A stretch of DNA of 64,000 nt from CBDCUW01 sp963734865 (GTDB taxonomy: Bacteria > Planctomycetota > Planctomycetia > Pirellulales > Pirellulaceae), in NCBI GenBank assembly GCA_963734865.1, contig CAVTIV010000019.1:1470781-1534780 (forward strand). The letters run 5' to 3'. Position 1 is the stretch's first letter. Each line of letters begins with the position of its first letter. Positions 9,210 through 18,725 of this stretch are shown one piece after another. Under the pieces are notes generated by a model, which had not been told where the DNA came from, ran no database searches, and saw only the letters and a program-made list of their open reading frames with translations. A program made the translations under genes and the position numbers.

Positions 9210-12200
9210 ATGCGATTTGTGGCCCTTCTGATCTGCCTTGCCTGCCATCCGGCACTGGCCGATTTTCCGAAACTGTTCAACACCGAACCGGACACCGAAA
9301 CGCCGCGAATGCCGGCCGAGCAAGCGGCAGCCGAAATGATATTGCCACCCGGATTCAAGGCATCCGCCTTTGCCGCAGAACCGGATGTGCAGAATCCGAT
9401 TGCCATGTCATGGGACACTCGCGGCCGATTGTGGGTCGCCGAAAATTACACGTACGCCGAGCGGAGCCAGCGGTTTCAACTCGATCTTCGCGATCGGGTG
9501 GTGATTTTCGACAATACAACCGGTGACAAGTTCAACAAGCGGACGGTATTCACCGACAACGTGCAAATGTTGACGGGATTAGAAGTCGGGCAAGATGGCG
9601 TTTGGCTGATGTGTCCGCCCAAGTTGATTTTCATCCCTGATCGAGATCACGACGACGTACCGGACAATCCTGGTGAGATTGTGTTGGATGGTTTCACGGT
9701 CGCCGCGCAGAACTATCACAACTTTGCCAATGGCCTTCGTTTTGGACCCGACGGATGGTTGTACGGGCGATGCGGCGGTTCCTGCCCCGGACGAATCGGT
9801 CTGCCCGGGACGCCTGATGACAGGCGGCTTGCCCTTGAAGGGGGCATCTGGCGATATCATCCGGTCCGTCAAACCGTCGAAGTGTTGACGACTGGAACCA
9901 CGAACCCGTGGGGACATGACTGGAACGAAGTGGGGGAAATGTTCTATGTCAATACGGTCAACGGACATCTTTGGCAGATGATTCCCGGCGCGCACTTCAC
10001 ACGTCCATTCACGCTCGATCCGAATCGTCGGACTTATGAATTGATCGACTTTCACGCCGATCATTGGCACTTCGATACGGGCGAGAGTTGGACCAAGTCA
10101 CGTGACGGCGCAGCCAATTCTTATGGCGGAGGCCATGCTCATTCGGGAACGATGATCTATCAAGGTCTCAACTGGCCCGAACAGTATCGCGGCAACTTGT
10201 TCACGCTTAATTTTCATGGTCGCCGCGCCAACCAAGAGATTCTCAAACGACAAGGTGGTGGCTACGTTGCCAGTCATGGGGACGATTTTTTTCTAGCCGC
10301 CGATCCCTGGTTTCGGGGTATGGAACTGAGCACCGGGCCTGACGGCGGCGTTTTTGTGCTCGATTGGAGCGACACGGGAGAGTGCCATGAACACACCGGT
10401 GTGCATCGGACGAGTGGCCGGATCTTTAAGATCGCCTACCAGGGAACCGACAAGTCGCCAGCGGATATCAACGATTGGACGCTACAACAATTGGCGCAAT
10501 CCCATAGCCAAAAGAGCGATTGGCACGTTCGTCAAGCACGTTTGCTGCTAATTCAGCAATCTCGCAACGGACAAGACATTACCGCAGCGACCGACAAGCT
10601 GAAACAGCTTTATCGTGATTCCGGCAATGACTCGCGACAATCGGTCCAGACGCTGTTGACGCTCTACGCGATCGGCGAAATCGACGACACGTTTCTTCGC
10701 CAGCAGCTTCGCCACGGCGACGAATACGTTCGCTCTTGGGCGATCCGTCTGCTGACCGATGCCTGGCAGATCGATGACGCGATGGGACCGAGTTGGCGAT
10801 CCGACGATCAGGCAAGCCGCCTGCGGAAGGAATCGATGCGTTTGTTGCCCGAGTTGCAGCGTCTTGCACGCGACGACTCCTCCGCGCTCGTTCGACTGAC
10901 TTTGGCATCGACGTTGCAGCGGCTACCGGTCGAATTCAGGCCGGCATTGGCGGAACTTTTGGTGGCTCATCAGGAGGATGCCGACGACCACAATCTGCCG
11001 CTGATGATCTGGTATGGTTTGATTCCGACGGTAGAAAAGAATGCCGATCAGCTGGTCAGCGTTGCAAAAGCATGTCGGTTGCCGACGACACTTCGATTGA
11101 TCGTGCGCTGTCTGAGCGAGGAAATTGAGAGGCAACCAAAGGCGATCAACGAGCTCCTCTCGTTCACGGCGGGTTGTCACGATGCGGCGTATCAAGAATC
11201 GGTGATCAGCGGCGTAAGTGAAGGCTTGAAAGGGTGGCAACGGGCACCTCAGCCGCAATCGTGGGATTTGGTGGTGAAAATACGATCACCCCAAGTCGCC
11301 GCACGGGTACAGGAGTTGAGCGCGGTGTTTGGCGACGGCCGGGCGTTGGGTGAACTGAAGCGAATCGCCATGGGAGACGAGGAAGCCACACCGGCGGCGC
11401 GGATCGCCGCATTGGAAACGTTGATTCAAAGCGACCCCGATGATCTCCGCGAGATCTGCGAGGCACTGCTCAATGACGGGCGAATGAACGTCATCGCGGC
11501 ACGTGGATTGTCCAAGTTTGATGATCCTGCAATCGGCAGGGTGCTGGTCTCGCGGTACAACAGTTTTCGCGGCAACTACCGGCCACAAATCCTTTCCATC
11601 CTTTCCTCCAGACGATCCTTTGCCAGAGAATTGCTGGCGGGGATCGGAGCCGGAAAGATTCCTCGCGCCGATTTGTCAGCCTATCAAGTGCGTCAGATCC
11701 ACAGCCTCGAGGATCCGGAAATCAGTCGGCTGGTCGGCGAAGTTTGGGGTGAACTTCGCGAGACACCGGAGCAAAAGAAGCTGGCCATCGCAGAGCTGAA
11801 GAAATCGCTGACTGCTCAAGTGCTGGAAGCAGCAGACAAATCCAATGGACGTCGTCTATTTGCCAAAAACTGCCAGAATTGCCATCGCTTGTACGGTGAG
11901 GGAGAAAAGATCGGTCCCGATCTGACGGGAGCCGATCGCGGCAACATCGATTACTTGCTCGGTAACGTCGTCGACCCCAGCGGAATTGTGGATAAAGACT
12001 ATCGTATGACGATCCTGCTATTGGATGACGACCGCGTGATCAATGGGCTCGTTGTCACCGAGACCGACAGGACGGTCAGTTTGCAAACGGCAACCGAACT
12101 TCTGACTCTGGATAAGCGATTGATTCAAGGTCGAAAGATCACCGAAAAATCGCCGATGCCTGATGGATTGCTCGACACGCTGTCGCGCGAACAGGTTCGA

Positions 12201-12248
12201 GATCTCGTTGGCTATCTTCAACATCCCAGTCAAGTGTCTTTGCCTTGA
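9210..12248 (+). CDS. PVC-type heme-binding protein: dehydrogenase propeller + HEAT repeats + cytochrome c
   Basis: About 1,012 residues. The ATG at 9210 opens a signal peptide (MRFVALLICLACHPALA). Residues ~25-430 form the PVC 'membrane-bound dehydrogenase' beta-propeller (ILPPGFKASAFAAEPDVQNP, WDTRGRLWVAENYTY, FGPDGWLYGRCG, GPDGGVFVLDWSDTGECHE). The middle ~400 residues are alpha-helical HEAT-like repeats. The C-terminus has one c-type heme site, NCQNCHRLYGEGEKIGPDLTG, followed by YRMTILLLDDDRVINGLVV. Relatives are PQQ/sugar-dehydrogenase-like proteins that pass electrons to a fused cytochrome; substrate unknown. It is the third gene of the 5.3-12.2 kb operon, 72 bp after the DUF1501 gene. 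Confidence 0.9.
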   Translation: MRFVALLICLACHPALADFPKLFNTEPDTETPRMPAEQAAAEMILPPGFKASAFAAEPDVQNPIAMSWDTRGRLWVAENYTYAERSQRFQLDLRDRVVIFDNTTGDKFNKRTVFTDNVQMLTGLEVGQDGVWLMCPPKLIFIPDRDHDDVPDNPGEIVLDGFTVAAQNYHNFANGLRFGPDGWLYGRCGGSCPGRIGLPGTPDDRRLALEGGIWRYHPVRQTVEVLTTGTTNPWGHDWNEVGEMFYVNTVNGHLWQMIPGAHFTRPFTLDPNRRTYELIDFHADHWHFDTGESWTKSRDGAANSYGGGHAHSGTMIYQGLNWPEQYRGNLFTLNFHGRRANQEILKRQGGGYVASHGDDFFLAADPWFRGMELSTGPDGGVFVLDWSDTGECHEHTGVHRTSGRIFKIAYQGTDKSPADINDWTLQQLAQSHSQKSDWHVRQARLLLIQQSRNGQDITAATDKLKQLYRDSGNDSRQSVQTLLTLYAIGEIDDTFLRQQLRHGDEYVRSWAIRLLTDAWQIDDAMGPSWRSDDQASRLRKESMRLLPELQRLARDDSSALVRLTLASTLQRLPVEFRPALAELLVAHQEDADDHNLPLMIWYGLIPTVEKNADQLVSVAKACRLPTTLRLIVRCLSEEIERQPKAINELLSFTAGCHDAAYQESVISGVSEGLKGWQRAPQPQSWDLVVKIRSPQVAARVQELSAVFGDGRALGELKRIAMGDEEATPAARIAALETLIQSDPDDLREICEALLNDGRMNVIAARGLSKFDDPAIGRVLVSRYNSFRGNYRPQILSILSSRRSFARELLAGIGAGKIPRADLSAYQVRQIHSLEDPEISRLVGEVWGELRETPEQKKLAIAELKKSLTAQVLEAADKSNGRRLFAKNCQNCHRLYGEGEKIGPDLTGADRGNIDYLLGNVVDPSGIVDKDYRMTILLLDDDRVINGLVVTETDRTVSLQTATELLTLDKRLIQGRKITEKSPMPDGLLDTLSREQVRDLVGYLQHPSQVSLP

Positions 12249-12532
12249 TCGTCGAATTGCCGCAAGGCCATTCCGTACTCCACTTTGTTGACGAAATGTG
12301 CCACAAAATTTCCAGTTCGTTTGTGACCGCATCCATCGAAATGAAGCGGACAAACAATTTCGCAGCGATTGCTGGCAGGGACACCTGAATGAGTCGGGAT
12401 CCCGTCGGGATCAACGGCGCCAATGGTCAAATCAGCTAAAGAAAACCGGTCGACTTGACCCACGGCGGCGAGTTGACGTCTGGATGGAAAGAGCGCGTCG
12501 TCGGGATCAAAAAAAACGCACGGATGAACCAT
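12230..12532 (-). CDS. Hypothetical small protein
   Basis: A 100-residue frame on the minus strand starting at an ATG (12532) and overlapping the end of the heme-protein gene tail-to-tail by 19 bp. It has an ordinary amino-acid composition, no signal peptide or transmembrane helix, and a cysteine- and histidine-containing middle (NRCEIVCPLHFDGCGHKRTG). I do not recognise the family. Codon use resembles the neighbours, and otherwise 12,249-12,580 would be empty, which is why it is listed. It may still be a chance frame. Confidence 0.35.
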   Translation of the reverse strand: MVHPCVFFDPDDALFPSRRQLAAVGQVDRFSLADLTIGAVDPDGIPTHSGVPASNRCEIVCPLHFDGCGHKRTGNFVAHFVNKVEYGMALRQFDDQGKDT

Positions 12533-12580
12533 GATTGTCTGGCCAGATCACTAGTTGAATCTCAAATGCCGGTACGTTAG

Positions 12581-12732
12581 CTGGACAGCGCCACTTTTTA
12601 ACGAAGACCTCGGTTTTACCGGGCGATGCAATCCAAGTCGTCCCGCGACTCCGCTGGCGGGTCATTTGCCGCAAATCGCGGCATGCCCTGCCAGCGGAGT
12701 GGCAAGACTACAACAAAAGTGGCGCTGTCCAG
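12581..12732. repeat. MITE-like nested palindrome (outer and inner inverted repeats)
   Basis: Outer arms CTGGACAGCGCCACTTTT (12581-12598) and its exact reverse complement at 12715-12732 enclose an inner, 2-mismatch inverted repeat: ACTCCGCTGGCGGGTCAT at 12648-12665 and ATGCCCTGCCAGCGGAGT at 12683-12700. The 152-bp unit carries no coding capacity of its own and looks like a small non-autonomous element or a structured intergenic repeat. Short TTAG/TTAGC sequences adjoin both ends, but no convincing target-site duplication is seen. It sits 33 bp upstream of the shortened TerB gene. Confidence 0.7.
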
Positions 12733-12765
12733 TTAGCCTTGGTCTCCACGACTTTCCCTCCTTGA

Positions 12766-13056
12766 ATGAAGCTCTATCAACGGATTACGCCCAATCAATT
12801 CGGTTCAATGATGGACCGCCTGTTGGGAGTGCTGAAACGCGGCGGCCCCGAGAAGCTGCTTTCCGTGGCGGTGCCTGCCGTCCCGCCCGAACTACGAGAG
12901 ACGGCATTTGCCAACGCTGTCGATATCGTGCTGGCTGATGGCGTCGTTGACCCCGAAGAAAAGACGTTCATCGATTCCCTTTCGGGTCAGCTGGAAATGG
13001 ATGAGAAACGAGCAATGGCGATTATCAAAGTGATGGTGTTCAAGAACAAGGGTTAA
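12766..13056 (+). CDS. TerB-family (tellurite-resistance-like) protein, N-terminally shortened
   Basis: The 96-residue product matches the C-terminal two thirds of TerB-like proteins: MDRLLGVLKRGGPEKLLSVA, ELRETAFANAVDIVLADGVV and DPEEKTFIDSLSGQLEM, including the second Asp/Glu-rich metal-binding turn (ADGVVDPEEK). The first helical half with the matching 'ADG...I..EE' turn, present in full-length relatives of about 140-150 residues, is absent, and a TGA immediately precedes the ATG. TerB domains bind divalent metal at a membrane face; cellular role unknown. Truncation next to the 12.58-12.73 kb palindrome suggests the 5' half was lost by rearrangement, so this may be a remnant. Confidence 0.7.
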   Translation: MKLYQRITPNQFGSMMDRLLGVLKRGGPEKLLSVAVPAVPPELRETAFANAVDIVLADGVVDPEEKTFIDSLSGQLEMDEKRAMAIIKVMVFKNKG

Positions 13057-13133
13057 GCCACACCGGTGCAACACGCGGCCCAGGATAACGCCCAGGCCGC
13101 CCGCGCAGCGGGGAACCATCCTCCCCCCGAGCA

Positions 13134-14048
13134 TCAGCCAGCCAGCAATCTCGCCGGATTGTCCACGGTCCAGCATTTGATTTGTGCGGCGGTTGCCCGG
13201 ATGTCCCGTTTCAGGATTTCCACCATTTCGGGCATCGTCGTGGCACACCCGGCAAAGTGGGTCCGGCAGGCTGCCCAGGCCGCTCCGTTCTCATCGACCT
13301 CAACAATCTGGTCGGACAGCTCGTACCGGCCGGGCCCCAATCCGGCAGCGCTAATCGCATCGGTCACGATCACGATGTTCCGGTCCGCGACGCAACGCAA
13401 ATAATTGCCGAGCGCATGCATTGGAACGTGATGCCCGTCGGCGATGAAAGAGATCATCAGGGAGTCACCCAGGCTCAACACGCGCTGCACGATATTGTCA
13501 TGCCGGTGCAGCATGCCCGGACATCCGTTTCCCAGGTGTGTGAACAGCCTCAATCCAGCACCAAGCGACTCTTTCAGCTGATCGAGTGAGGCGTCACAGT
13601 GCCCGGCGGCGACCACGATCCCCTGCGCCGAAAGGGCTCTGGTGACGGTTGCCCGATCGTCCATCTCTGGTGCCAGCGTCATCAGGCGAACGTGTCCGCG
13701 CCCGGCATCAACGAGCCGGTTGGCGTCAATCAAGTTGGCCGGTACCACAGAGCTGGGCGGATGTGCACCGACAAATCCGTCGGCCGGATTGATGAAGGGC
13801 CCTTCGACGTGAATTCCGGCAATCCGTTTTGCGACTTCCGGGATCTGGTCAATCAACTCGGCGAGTCGGCCGATTCTGGCGACCATCGTATCGATCGGGG
13901 CGGTGATGATCGTGGCCAAGATCCGGTCGACGCCGTCACTTTCCAGACGCCGGCAAACGCCGACCGCTTGCTCGTCCGTCAGCGTCGCCGCAGAGTTAAA
14001 GTCGATGCCTGCGTATCCGTTGACTTGCAGGTCGATGAATCCGCTCAT
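13134..14048 (-). CDS. nagA: N-acetylglucosamine-6-phosphate deacetylase-like amidohydrolase
   Basis: The 304-residue enzyme would hydrolyse GlcNAc-6-P to GlcN-6-P and acetate, feeding NagB encoded just upstream. Metal and substrate motifs are visible: HVEGPFINPADGF (Glu ligand), VVAAGHCDAS and FTHLGNGCPGMLHRHDN (His ligands), DGHHVP and VTDAISAAG (catalytic Asp). The chosen ATG at 14048 overlaps the nagB stop (ATGA), a typical coupled start; the upstream open frame is a shadow of nagB. Unusually, the protein begins directly at the first barrel strand (SGFIDLQVNGYAGIDFN), lacking the N-terminal beta-sandwich strands of ~380-residue NagA enzymes. Confidence 0.85.
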   Translation of the reverse strand: MSGFIDLQVNGYAGIDFNSAATLTDEQAVGVCRRLESDGVDRILATIITAPIDTMVARIGRLAELIDQIPEVAKRIAGIHVEGPFINPADGFVGAHPPSSVVPANLIDANRLVDAGRGHVRLMTLAPEMDDRATVTRALSAQGIVVAAGHCDASLDQLKESLGAGLRLFTHLGNGCPGMLHRHDNIVQRVLSLGDSLMISFIADGHHVPMHALGNYLRCVADRNIVIVTDAISAAGLGPGRYELSDQIVEVDENGAAWAACRTHFAGCATTMPEMVEILKRDIRATAAQIKCWTVDNPARLLAG

Positions 14049-14809
14049 CCGACCTGTTCCGCCATGTTGCGAGTCGAATCGGATAATTCGCTTGCTGCCG
14101 CGGCGTCGATGATCAACGTTGCCGCAGGATGCTGTCGCAAAATGCTGGCAGGAATTTGTGGGCTGATCACTTCTTCCAATGTCGCCCGGACAGCCGCGGC
14201 TTTGCGATCGTCGGGGACGCTGCAGTAGATCTTGGCCGCGCGAAGGATTTGGCGCACCGACATGCTGATCGCATGCGTTGGCACATCGGCAAGCGACTTG
14301 AACCATCCCTCCCCCACCTGTTGCTGTCGGCACGGCTCGTCGAGTTCCACAAGCAAATAGGGCTGTTCGGTCTCAAAATCGGCCGGTGGGTCGTTGAAGG
14401 CAAGATGCCCGTTTTCGCCGATTCCCACCAATGCCAAATCGATCGTGCAGCTGCTGATCCGCTTGCCCACCCGCTCGATGGTCGCTTGCGGGTCTTGGTC
14501 GCCATGTAGGTACTCGAATCCCGCTAGCGGTACATGATCGACGAATCGCTCTTTCAAATACTTACAAAACGAGGCGGGATGATCCGATGCGATTCCGACG
14601 TACTCGTCCAGATGGAATCCGTGCACGCGGGTCCAGTCGACATCGGGCTGCTTGACCAATTCGCCGAGCACCTCAAATTGGGACGAGCCGGTTGCCACGA
14701 CAATGTTCGCCTTTCCCTTGGATTCGATGGCCTGACGAAGGTCGGCCGCGGCGGCTTCGGCGACCCAGCGCCCCATGGCAGCTCGGTCTGCGGTTAAGAT
14801 GATATGCAT
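14045..14809 (-). CDS. nagB: Glucosamine-6-phosphate deaminase
   Basis: About 254 residues from the ATG at 14809 (MHIILTADRAAMGRWVAEA). It isomerises and deaminates GlcN-6-P to fructose-6-P plus ammonia. Visible motifs are VVATGSSQFEVLGELV (phosphate loop), VHGFHLDEYVGI (catalytic Asp of the DEY motif), and IGENGHLAFNDPPADF (NagB/SugP isomerase signature with catalytic His and Asn). It shares a 4-bp ATGA overlap with nagA, so the pair forms an amino-sugar catabolic operon reading away from the alpha/beta-hydrolase gene; the 146 bp between 14,809 and 14,956 is a divergent promoter region. Confidence 0.92.
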   Translation of the reverse strand: MHIILTADRAAMGRWVAEAAAADLRQAIESKGKANIVVATGSSQFEVLGELVKQPDVDWTRVHGFHLDEYVGIASDHPASFCKYLKERFVDHVPLAGFEYLHGDQDPQATIERVGKRISSCTIDLALVGIGENGHLAFNDPPADFETEQPYLLVELDEPCRQQQVGEGWFKSLADVPTHAISMSVRQILRAAKIYCSVPDDRKAAAVRATLEEVISPQIPASILRQHPAATLIIDAAAASELSDSTRNMAEQVG

Positions 14810-14955
14810 GAGTTTGGTTGTATTCGCGTTGATGAATCGGTAGTTCAAACCGACATTGTTGACGTTGCGGACGTCCGATGCGAGTAGAGGTAGATCCGAT
14901 CCATGCGGAACATGTTGCCGAACTTTGTTGCAATCCCTGTGCTGTGAGGTGCCCC

Positions 14956-17157
14956 GTGCGTCAGTGGTTTGGTTTGTTGGTGACTTTGGGCTGCTGTGCC
15001 TTGGCGGGTGCGGCTTCTCCCCGTGTGTTCGAGCCGGGCAAGTTGCCCAATGATGTTCGCCTCGGCGAATTGAAAACGCTCAATGGTCACTTTCCATTCG
15101 TGGTACCCGAGAACCCTGCGCAGTGGCACGCGCGTGCCGAGTCGCTACGACGTCGCGTGCTCGTGGCCAACGGTCTCTGGCCAATGCCCGAGAAGACTCC
15201 GTTGCAACCGGTGATCTTCGGGAAAATCGAGCGTAAGGGTTTCACGGTCCAGCGGGTCTATTTCCAGAGTCTGCCGGGTCACTACGTCACCGGACTGTTG
15301 TTCCGACCCGCTGGTCCGGTGATCTCACCGGCGGCGGGAGTCCTTTGTCCGCACGGACATGGCGGACGCTTGCAGCGTTACAGCGACGCCGAAATTGCCA
15401 ACCAAATTTCGATCGGTGCCGAGCATTTCGAGCGTTCTGGACGGACGCCAAAACTGGCCCGTTGCGCCCAACTCGCGAGAATGGGGTGCGTGACATTCAT
15501 CTTCGATATGCTCGGCTATGCCGACTCGATTCAAATCGCGTATGAGGTCGCACACCGTCACAAAGATCCTCGCCAAGAAGAACTGACGCCGACCGAAGAC
15601 GGCTGGGTGATGTTCAGTCCCCAGGCGGATCTGCGGCTGCAATCAATCATGGGTCTACAGACCTGGAACGCGATCCGCGCGCTCGATTTTCTGGCCTCGC
15701 TTCCGGATGTCGATCCACAACGGCTGGCCGTTACCGGTGGCAGCGGCGGCGGTACACAATCGATCGTGCTCGGCGCCATTGACGATCGCATCAAGGTGTC
15801 GTTTCCCAACGGTATGGTTTCCACTTCGATGCAAGGTGGATGCTACTGCGAGAATTGCAACCTGCTGCGTGTCGGTACCGGCAATGTGGAGCTTGCCGCC
15901 CTATTTGCACCCAGACCCCAGGCGATGACTGCTGCGGATGACTGGACCAAAGACATGATGCACGATGGTTATCCGGAATTGCAGTGGCTGTACGCCATGC
16001 TCGGCAACGAGTCGGATGTTTACTGCCGACCGATGCTTCATTTCAAACACAATTACAACTACGTCACTCGTGCGACCATGTACCAATGGATGAATCACCA
16101 TTTGGATCTCGGTTTGGATGAGCCGGTCATCGAAGACGACTTCGAGCCGCTGACCGAAGACGAAACCAAAGTCTGGAACGACGAACATCCGGCACCGACG
16201 CAAGTCGGCGTCGCACACGAGCGGGCCGTCTGTCGCTGGTTCGACCAGCAGGCGGCGAAACAGATCGAATCGCTGACCCCCCACGATGCCGATTCGCTAA
16301 AAGAGTTCCGGCGCAAGATGGGTGGTGCCTGGCGCGTGATTTTTGACCTGGGTTTACCGGCCGCCGACGATGTGCAATACGAACCACTTGGCGAATCCAG
16401 CGTCGGGTCATTAACGATCCACCGGGGAGTCCTTCGTGACAAAACACGGAACAATGAATTGCCACTGCTGACAATCCGTAGCGCGAAAGCGAAGGACAGT
16501 CATGCCATGGTTGTTTGGAGCGATGGGCGTGGCAAGGACGCAGCGTTCAAGGATGATGGCCGTCCCAGCGACCTTTTGAATCGGCTGACCGACCGCGGTG
16601 CCACCGTGCTCGTGCCTGATTTGCTCGGCCAGGGAGAGTTCAACGCGACCGATCAGGTCTTGACCGTGCAACGATTGATCGACGATCCTCGGAATTATTC
16701 TGCATTCACGTTCGGGTACAACCGTACATTGGCCGCTGAGCGGTGTGGGGATCTGCTGACCGTCGTCGCCCATGCGCTTCAGCAAGGGGCCGATGCGCCG
16801 CAGCAAGACAATCGAATCGTTCGGTTACTTGGAACCGGCGGCGCGTCACCTTGGGTCGCACCCGCGGCCGCGTTGGCGGGGGACAGAGTGGCCAGGGTTG
16901 CGGTCGACACCAATGGGTACCGGTTCGCTCAAGTCGATTCGTACCGCGATGCCAATTTCCTGCCCGGTGCAGTCAAGTACGGAGATTTGCCGGCGTTGTT
17001 GGCTCTACGGGTTCCGCATTTGCTGATGGTCGCTGGCGAACCCGAGTTGCCGGAGGTTGTCACCGCAGCCTATGCCGCCGCGCAGGCGCCCTCGCATGTC
17101 GTCCGCTGTGGTTCGCCGGAGATTGATTCGACGGCGATTGATTGGTTGTTGCAGTAG
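14956..17157 (+). CDS. Secreted alpha/beta hydrolase (acetyl-xylan-esterase-like)
   Basis: About 733 residues from a GTG at 14956, chosen because it gives a signal peptide (RQWFGLLVTLGCCALAGAAS); the frame is open from 14878. The N-terminal half is an alpha/beta hydrolase with VLCPHGHGGR and the nucleophile elbow VTGGSGGGTQS (Ser near nt 15,738), as in planctomycete acetyl-xylan-esterase/CE-like proteins. The C-terminal half resembles a second, degenerate hydrolase domain (VVWSDGRGKDAAF, VLVPDLLGQGEF, RLLGTGGASPWVAPAAALAG). It probably hydrolyses ester groups on polysaccharides or phytochemicals outside the cytoplasm. It ends 7 bp from the convergent DinB-like gene. Confidence 0.8.
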   Translation: MRQWFGLLVTLGCCALAGAASPRVFEPGKLPNDVRLGELKTLNGHFPFVVPENPAQWHARAESLRRRVLVANGLWPMPEKTPLQPVIFGKIERKGFTVQRVYFQSLPGHYVTGLLFRPAGPVISPAAGVLCPHGHGGRLQRYSDAEIANQISIGAEHFERSGRTPKLARCAQLARMGCVTFIFDMLGYADSIQIAYEVAHRHKDPRQEELTPTEDGWVMFSPQADLRLQSIMGLQTWNAIRALDFLASLPDVDPQRLAVTGGSGGGTQSIVLGAIDDRIKVSFPNGMVSTSMQGGCYCENCNLLRVGTGNVELAALFAPRPQAMTAADDWTKDMMHDGYPELQWLYAMLGNESDVYCRPMLHFKHNYNYVTRATMYQWMNHHLDLGLDEPVIEDDFEPLTEDETKVWNDEHPAPTQVGVAHERAVCRWFDQQAAKQIESLTPHDADSLKEFRRKMGGAWRVIFDLGLPAADDVQYEPLGESSVGSLTIHRGVLRDKTRNNELPLLTIRSAKAKDSHAMVVWSDGRGKDAAFKDDGRPSDLLNRLTDRGATVLVPDLLGQGEFNATDQVLTVQRLIDDPRNYSAFTFGYNRTLAAERCGDLLTVVAHALQQGADAPQQDNRIVRLLGTGGASPWVAPAAALAGDRVARVAVDTNGYRFAQVDSYRDANFLPGAVKYGDLPALLALRVPHLLMVAGEPELPEVVTAAYAAAQAPSHVVRCGSPEIDSTAIDWLLQ

Positions 17158-17164
17158 CGAGTCG

Positions 17165-18359
17165 CTACTGACGAGGCCAATCGTCGAGTTCGAATTTTTT
17201 CTTCACGTTGGCGGTGTGCTCGCTGTAATGGCGTTCCATTTGGCGCAGCAGAGCGGCAGGCGTCCAGCTGCTGCCTGGTGCCTTGTTGCCCAACGGAAGG
17301 TCTTTGATCAGGTAAGCGAACCGCCTCGTGAAAGCCGAAACTGCGCTCCATCTGCCTGGCTTCCTCTTCGCCCGTCCAGTCCGCGTGACGGGCGACATAG
17401 TCGGGCGGCATCTGTTTGGGGTTCAGATCCATCACAGGGATGGCCGGATCCTGTTTGGCAAAGATCTGCGAGAAAAAAAGCAGCTCACGTCCCATCATGT
17501 GCTCGGCATTCCATCGCGGAGTGTGCGTTCCATTGCTGGGACGAAAATTCAACTGTTTGACCGACAACGTGGCAAAGACCTTCTGCGACGCCTCGCAGGC
17601 GGCTTCTTTTTTTTGCATCAATGACGCCAGTTGAACAGGCAACTCCGTCGGTTCGCGGTTCAGGACGATCGTTCGACGACTTTTTGTATCGCTCGACAAT
17701 GACGACCGAATCGCCAATGTGTTGTTGACATCTGTCCGATTCGAGGAATCTGTTGCCAGCAGCAAAAATCGCGGTGCGACTTGTTTGCCGAGTCGTTCGA
17801 TCGCTGCCCCAGCGTCGGCCGTGCCGGCTGCCACGATCAATACGTCGCAGCCGGATATCGCGTCCATGGTATCTGTGTCGATTCTAGAACTCGGGTCCTG
17901 TGCATAGGTCACCCGGACGCCATCGACATCAACGATCACGACCGATGATCGGGGAAACGTTCGCACGCGGATCGCGTTGCCGGTCGGTTTTGATACGTCC
18001 ACCCGCGGGACAAACGTCGCCTGGGGCAGATTGGCGGGTCGATCGAGCAGGTGGTCGATCCCGGCTTTGCCTTGCGGCCGGACATGCTCGAGAAACCGTC
18101 GACGCGGTTCGTTCGATTCAGCTTTCTCGGTCGCAAACAACAGATCGACTCCCTGCAATTCGCTCCTCTCGGGGACGGAATCGCTGGCGACCACCACCGA
18201 CAAATTCCACATCGACTCGATCGCGTAATCGCCCTTTGGCAAACGCCGGATCGCGACCGGATCGCCTGGATCGGCGAACGATGGCGCGTAGCAGCCGGCC
18301 CAGAGGACGGCGATGGACGCAAACAACGGTATTGGAAGCGATGTCTTCATCGGATTCAT
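17165..18359 (-). CDS. Exported DinB-like domain protein (one apparent frameshift)
   Basis: The start at 18359 gives a signal peptide (KTSLPIPLFASIAVLWAGC). The first ~230 residues form an alpha/beta region I do not recognise (VVIVDVDGVRVTYAQD, GCDVLIVAAGTADAGAAIE). The C-terminal ~130 residues look like a DinB/YfiT four-helix bundle: PRWNAEHMMGRELLFFSQIF, DYVARHADWTGEEEARQME and a final MERHYSEHTANVKKKFELDDW, with spaced His residues of the metal site. Near 17,335-17,345 the homology passes to another frame, the true tail being FTRRFAYLIKDLPLGNKAPG to the stop at 17,165. Probably one gene with an indel (sequence error or young pseudogene). Function unknown. Confidence 0.65.
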
Positions 18360-18725
18360 TCCGGCTGAGCCGAGAGGCGAAGAGGTAACGGTTGTGAAAC
18401 AGAAGTTATATCGAAAAACGGGCAAGCTTTCTGGAAATGGGGCGATCCACCTCCGTTTTGCCGGTCCCACGCTTTTCGGGCTAATGAATCGGCTGGTCGA
18501 TCGTTAACCATGATGTGCCGGCAGTCGCAGTATCGACAGGTTTTCGCTCGCAATGGGACGTCGCTGCCAAGGCGAAAAGCCGCGTTGGAAACCGCCGGTT
18601 GGATTGGAGGTTGCAATTTCCGTACGATCCCTTCACCCTAAACTAGTGGTTAGCGGCCCGAGGCCGTGGCAGTGGGTCGTGCGGATCGACAATTCAGTTC
18701 TATTTCTCTTCTGCAGGTCATTCCG

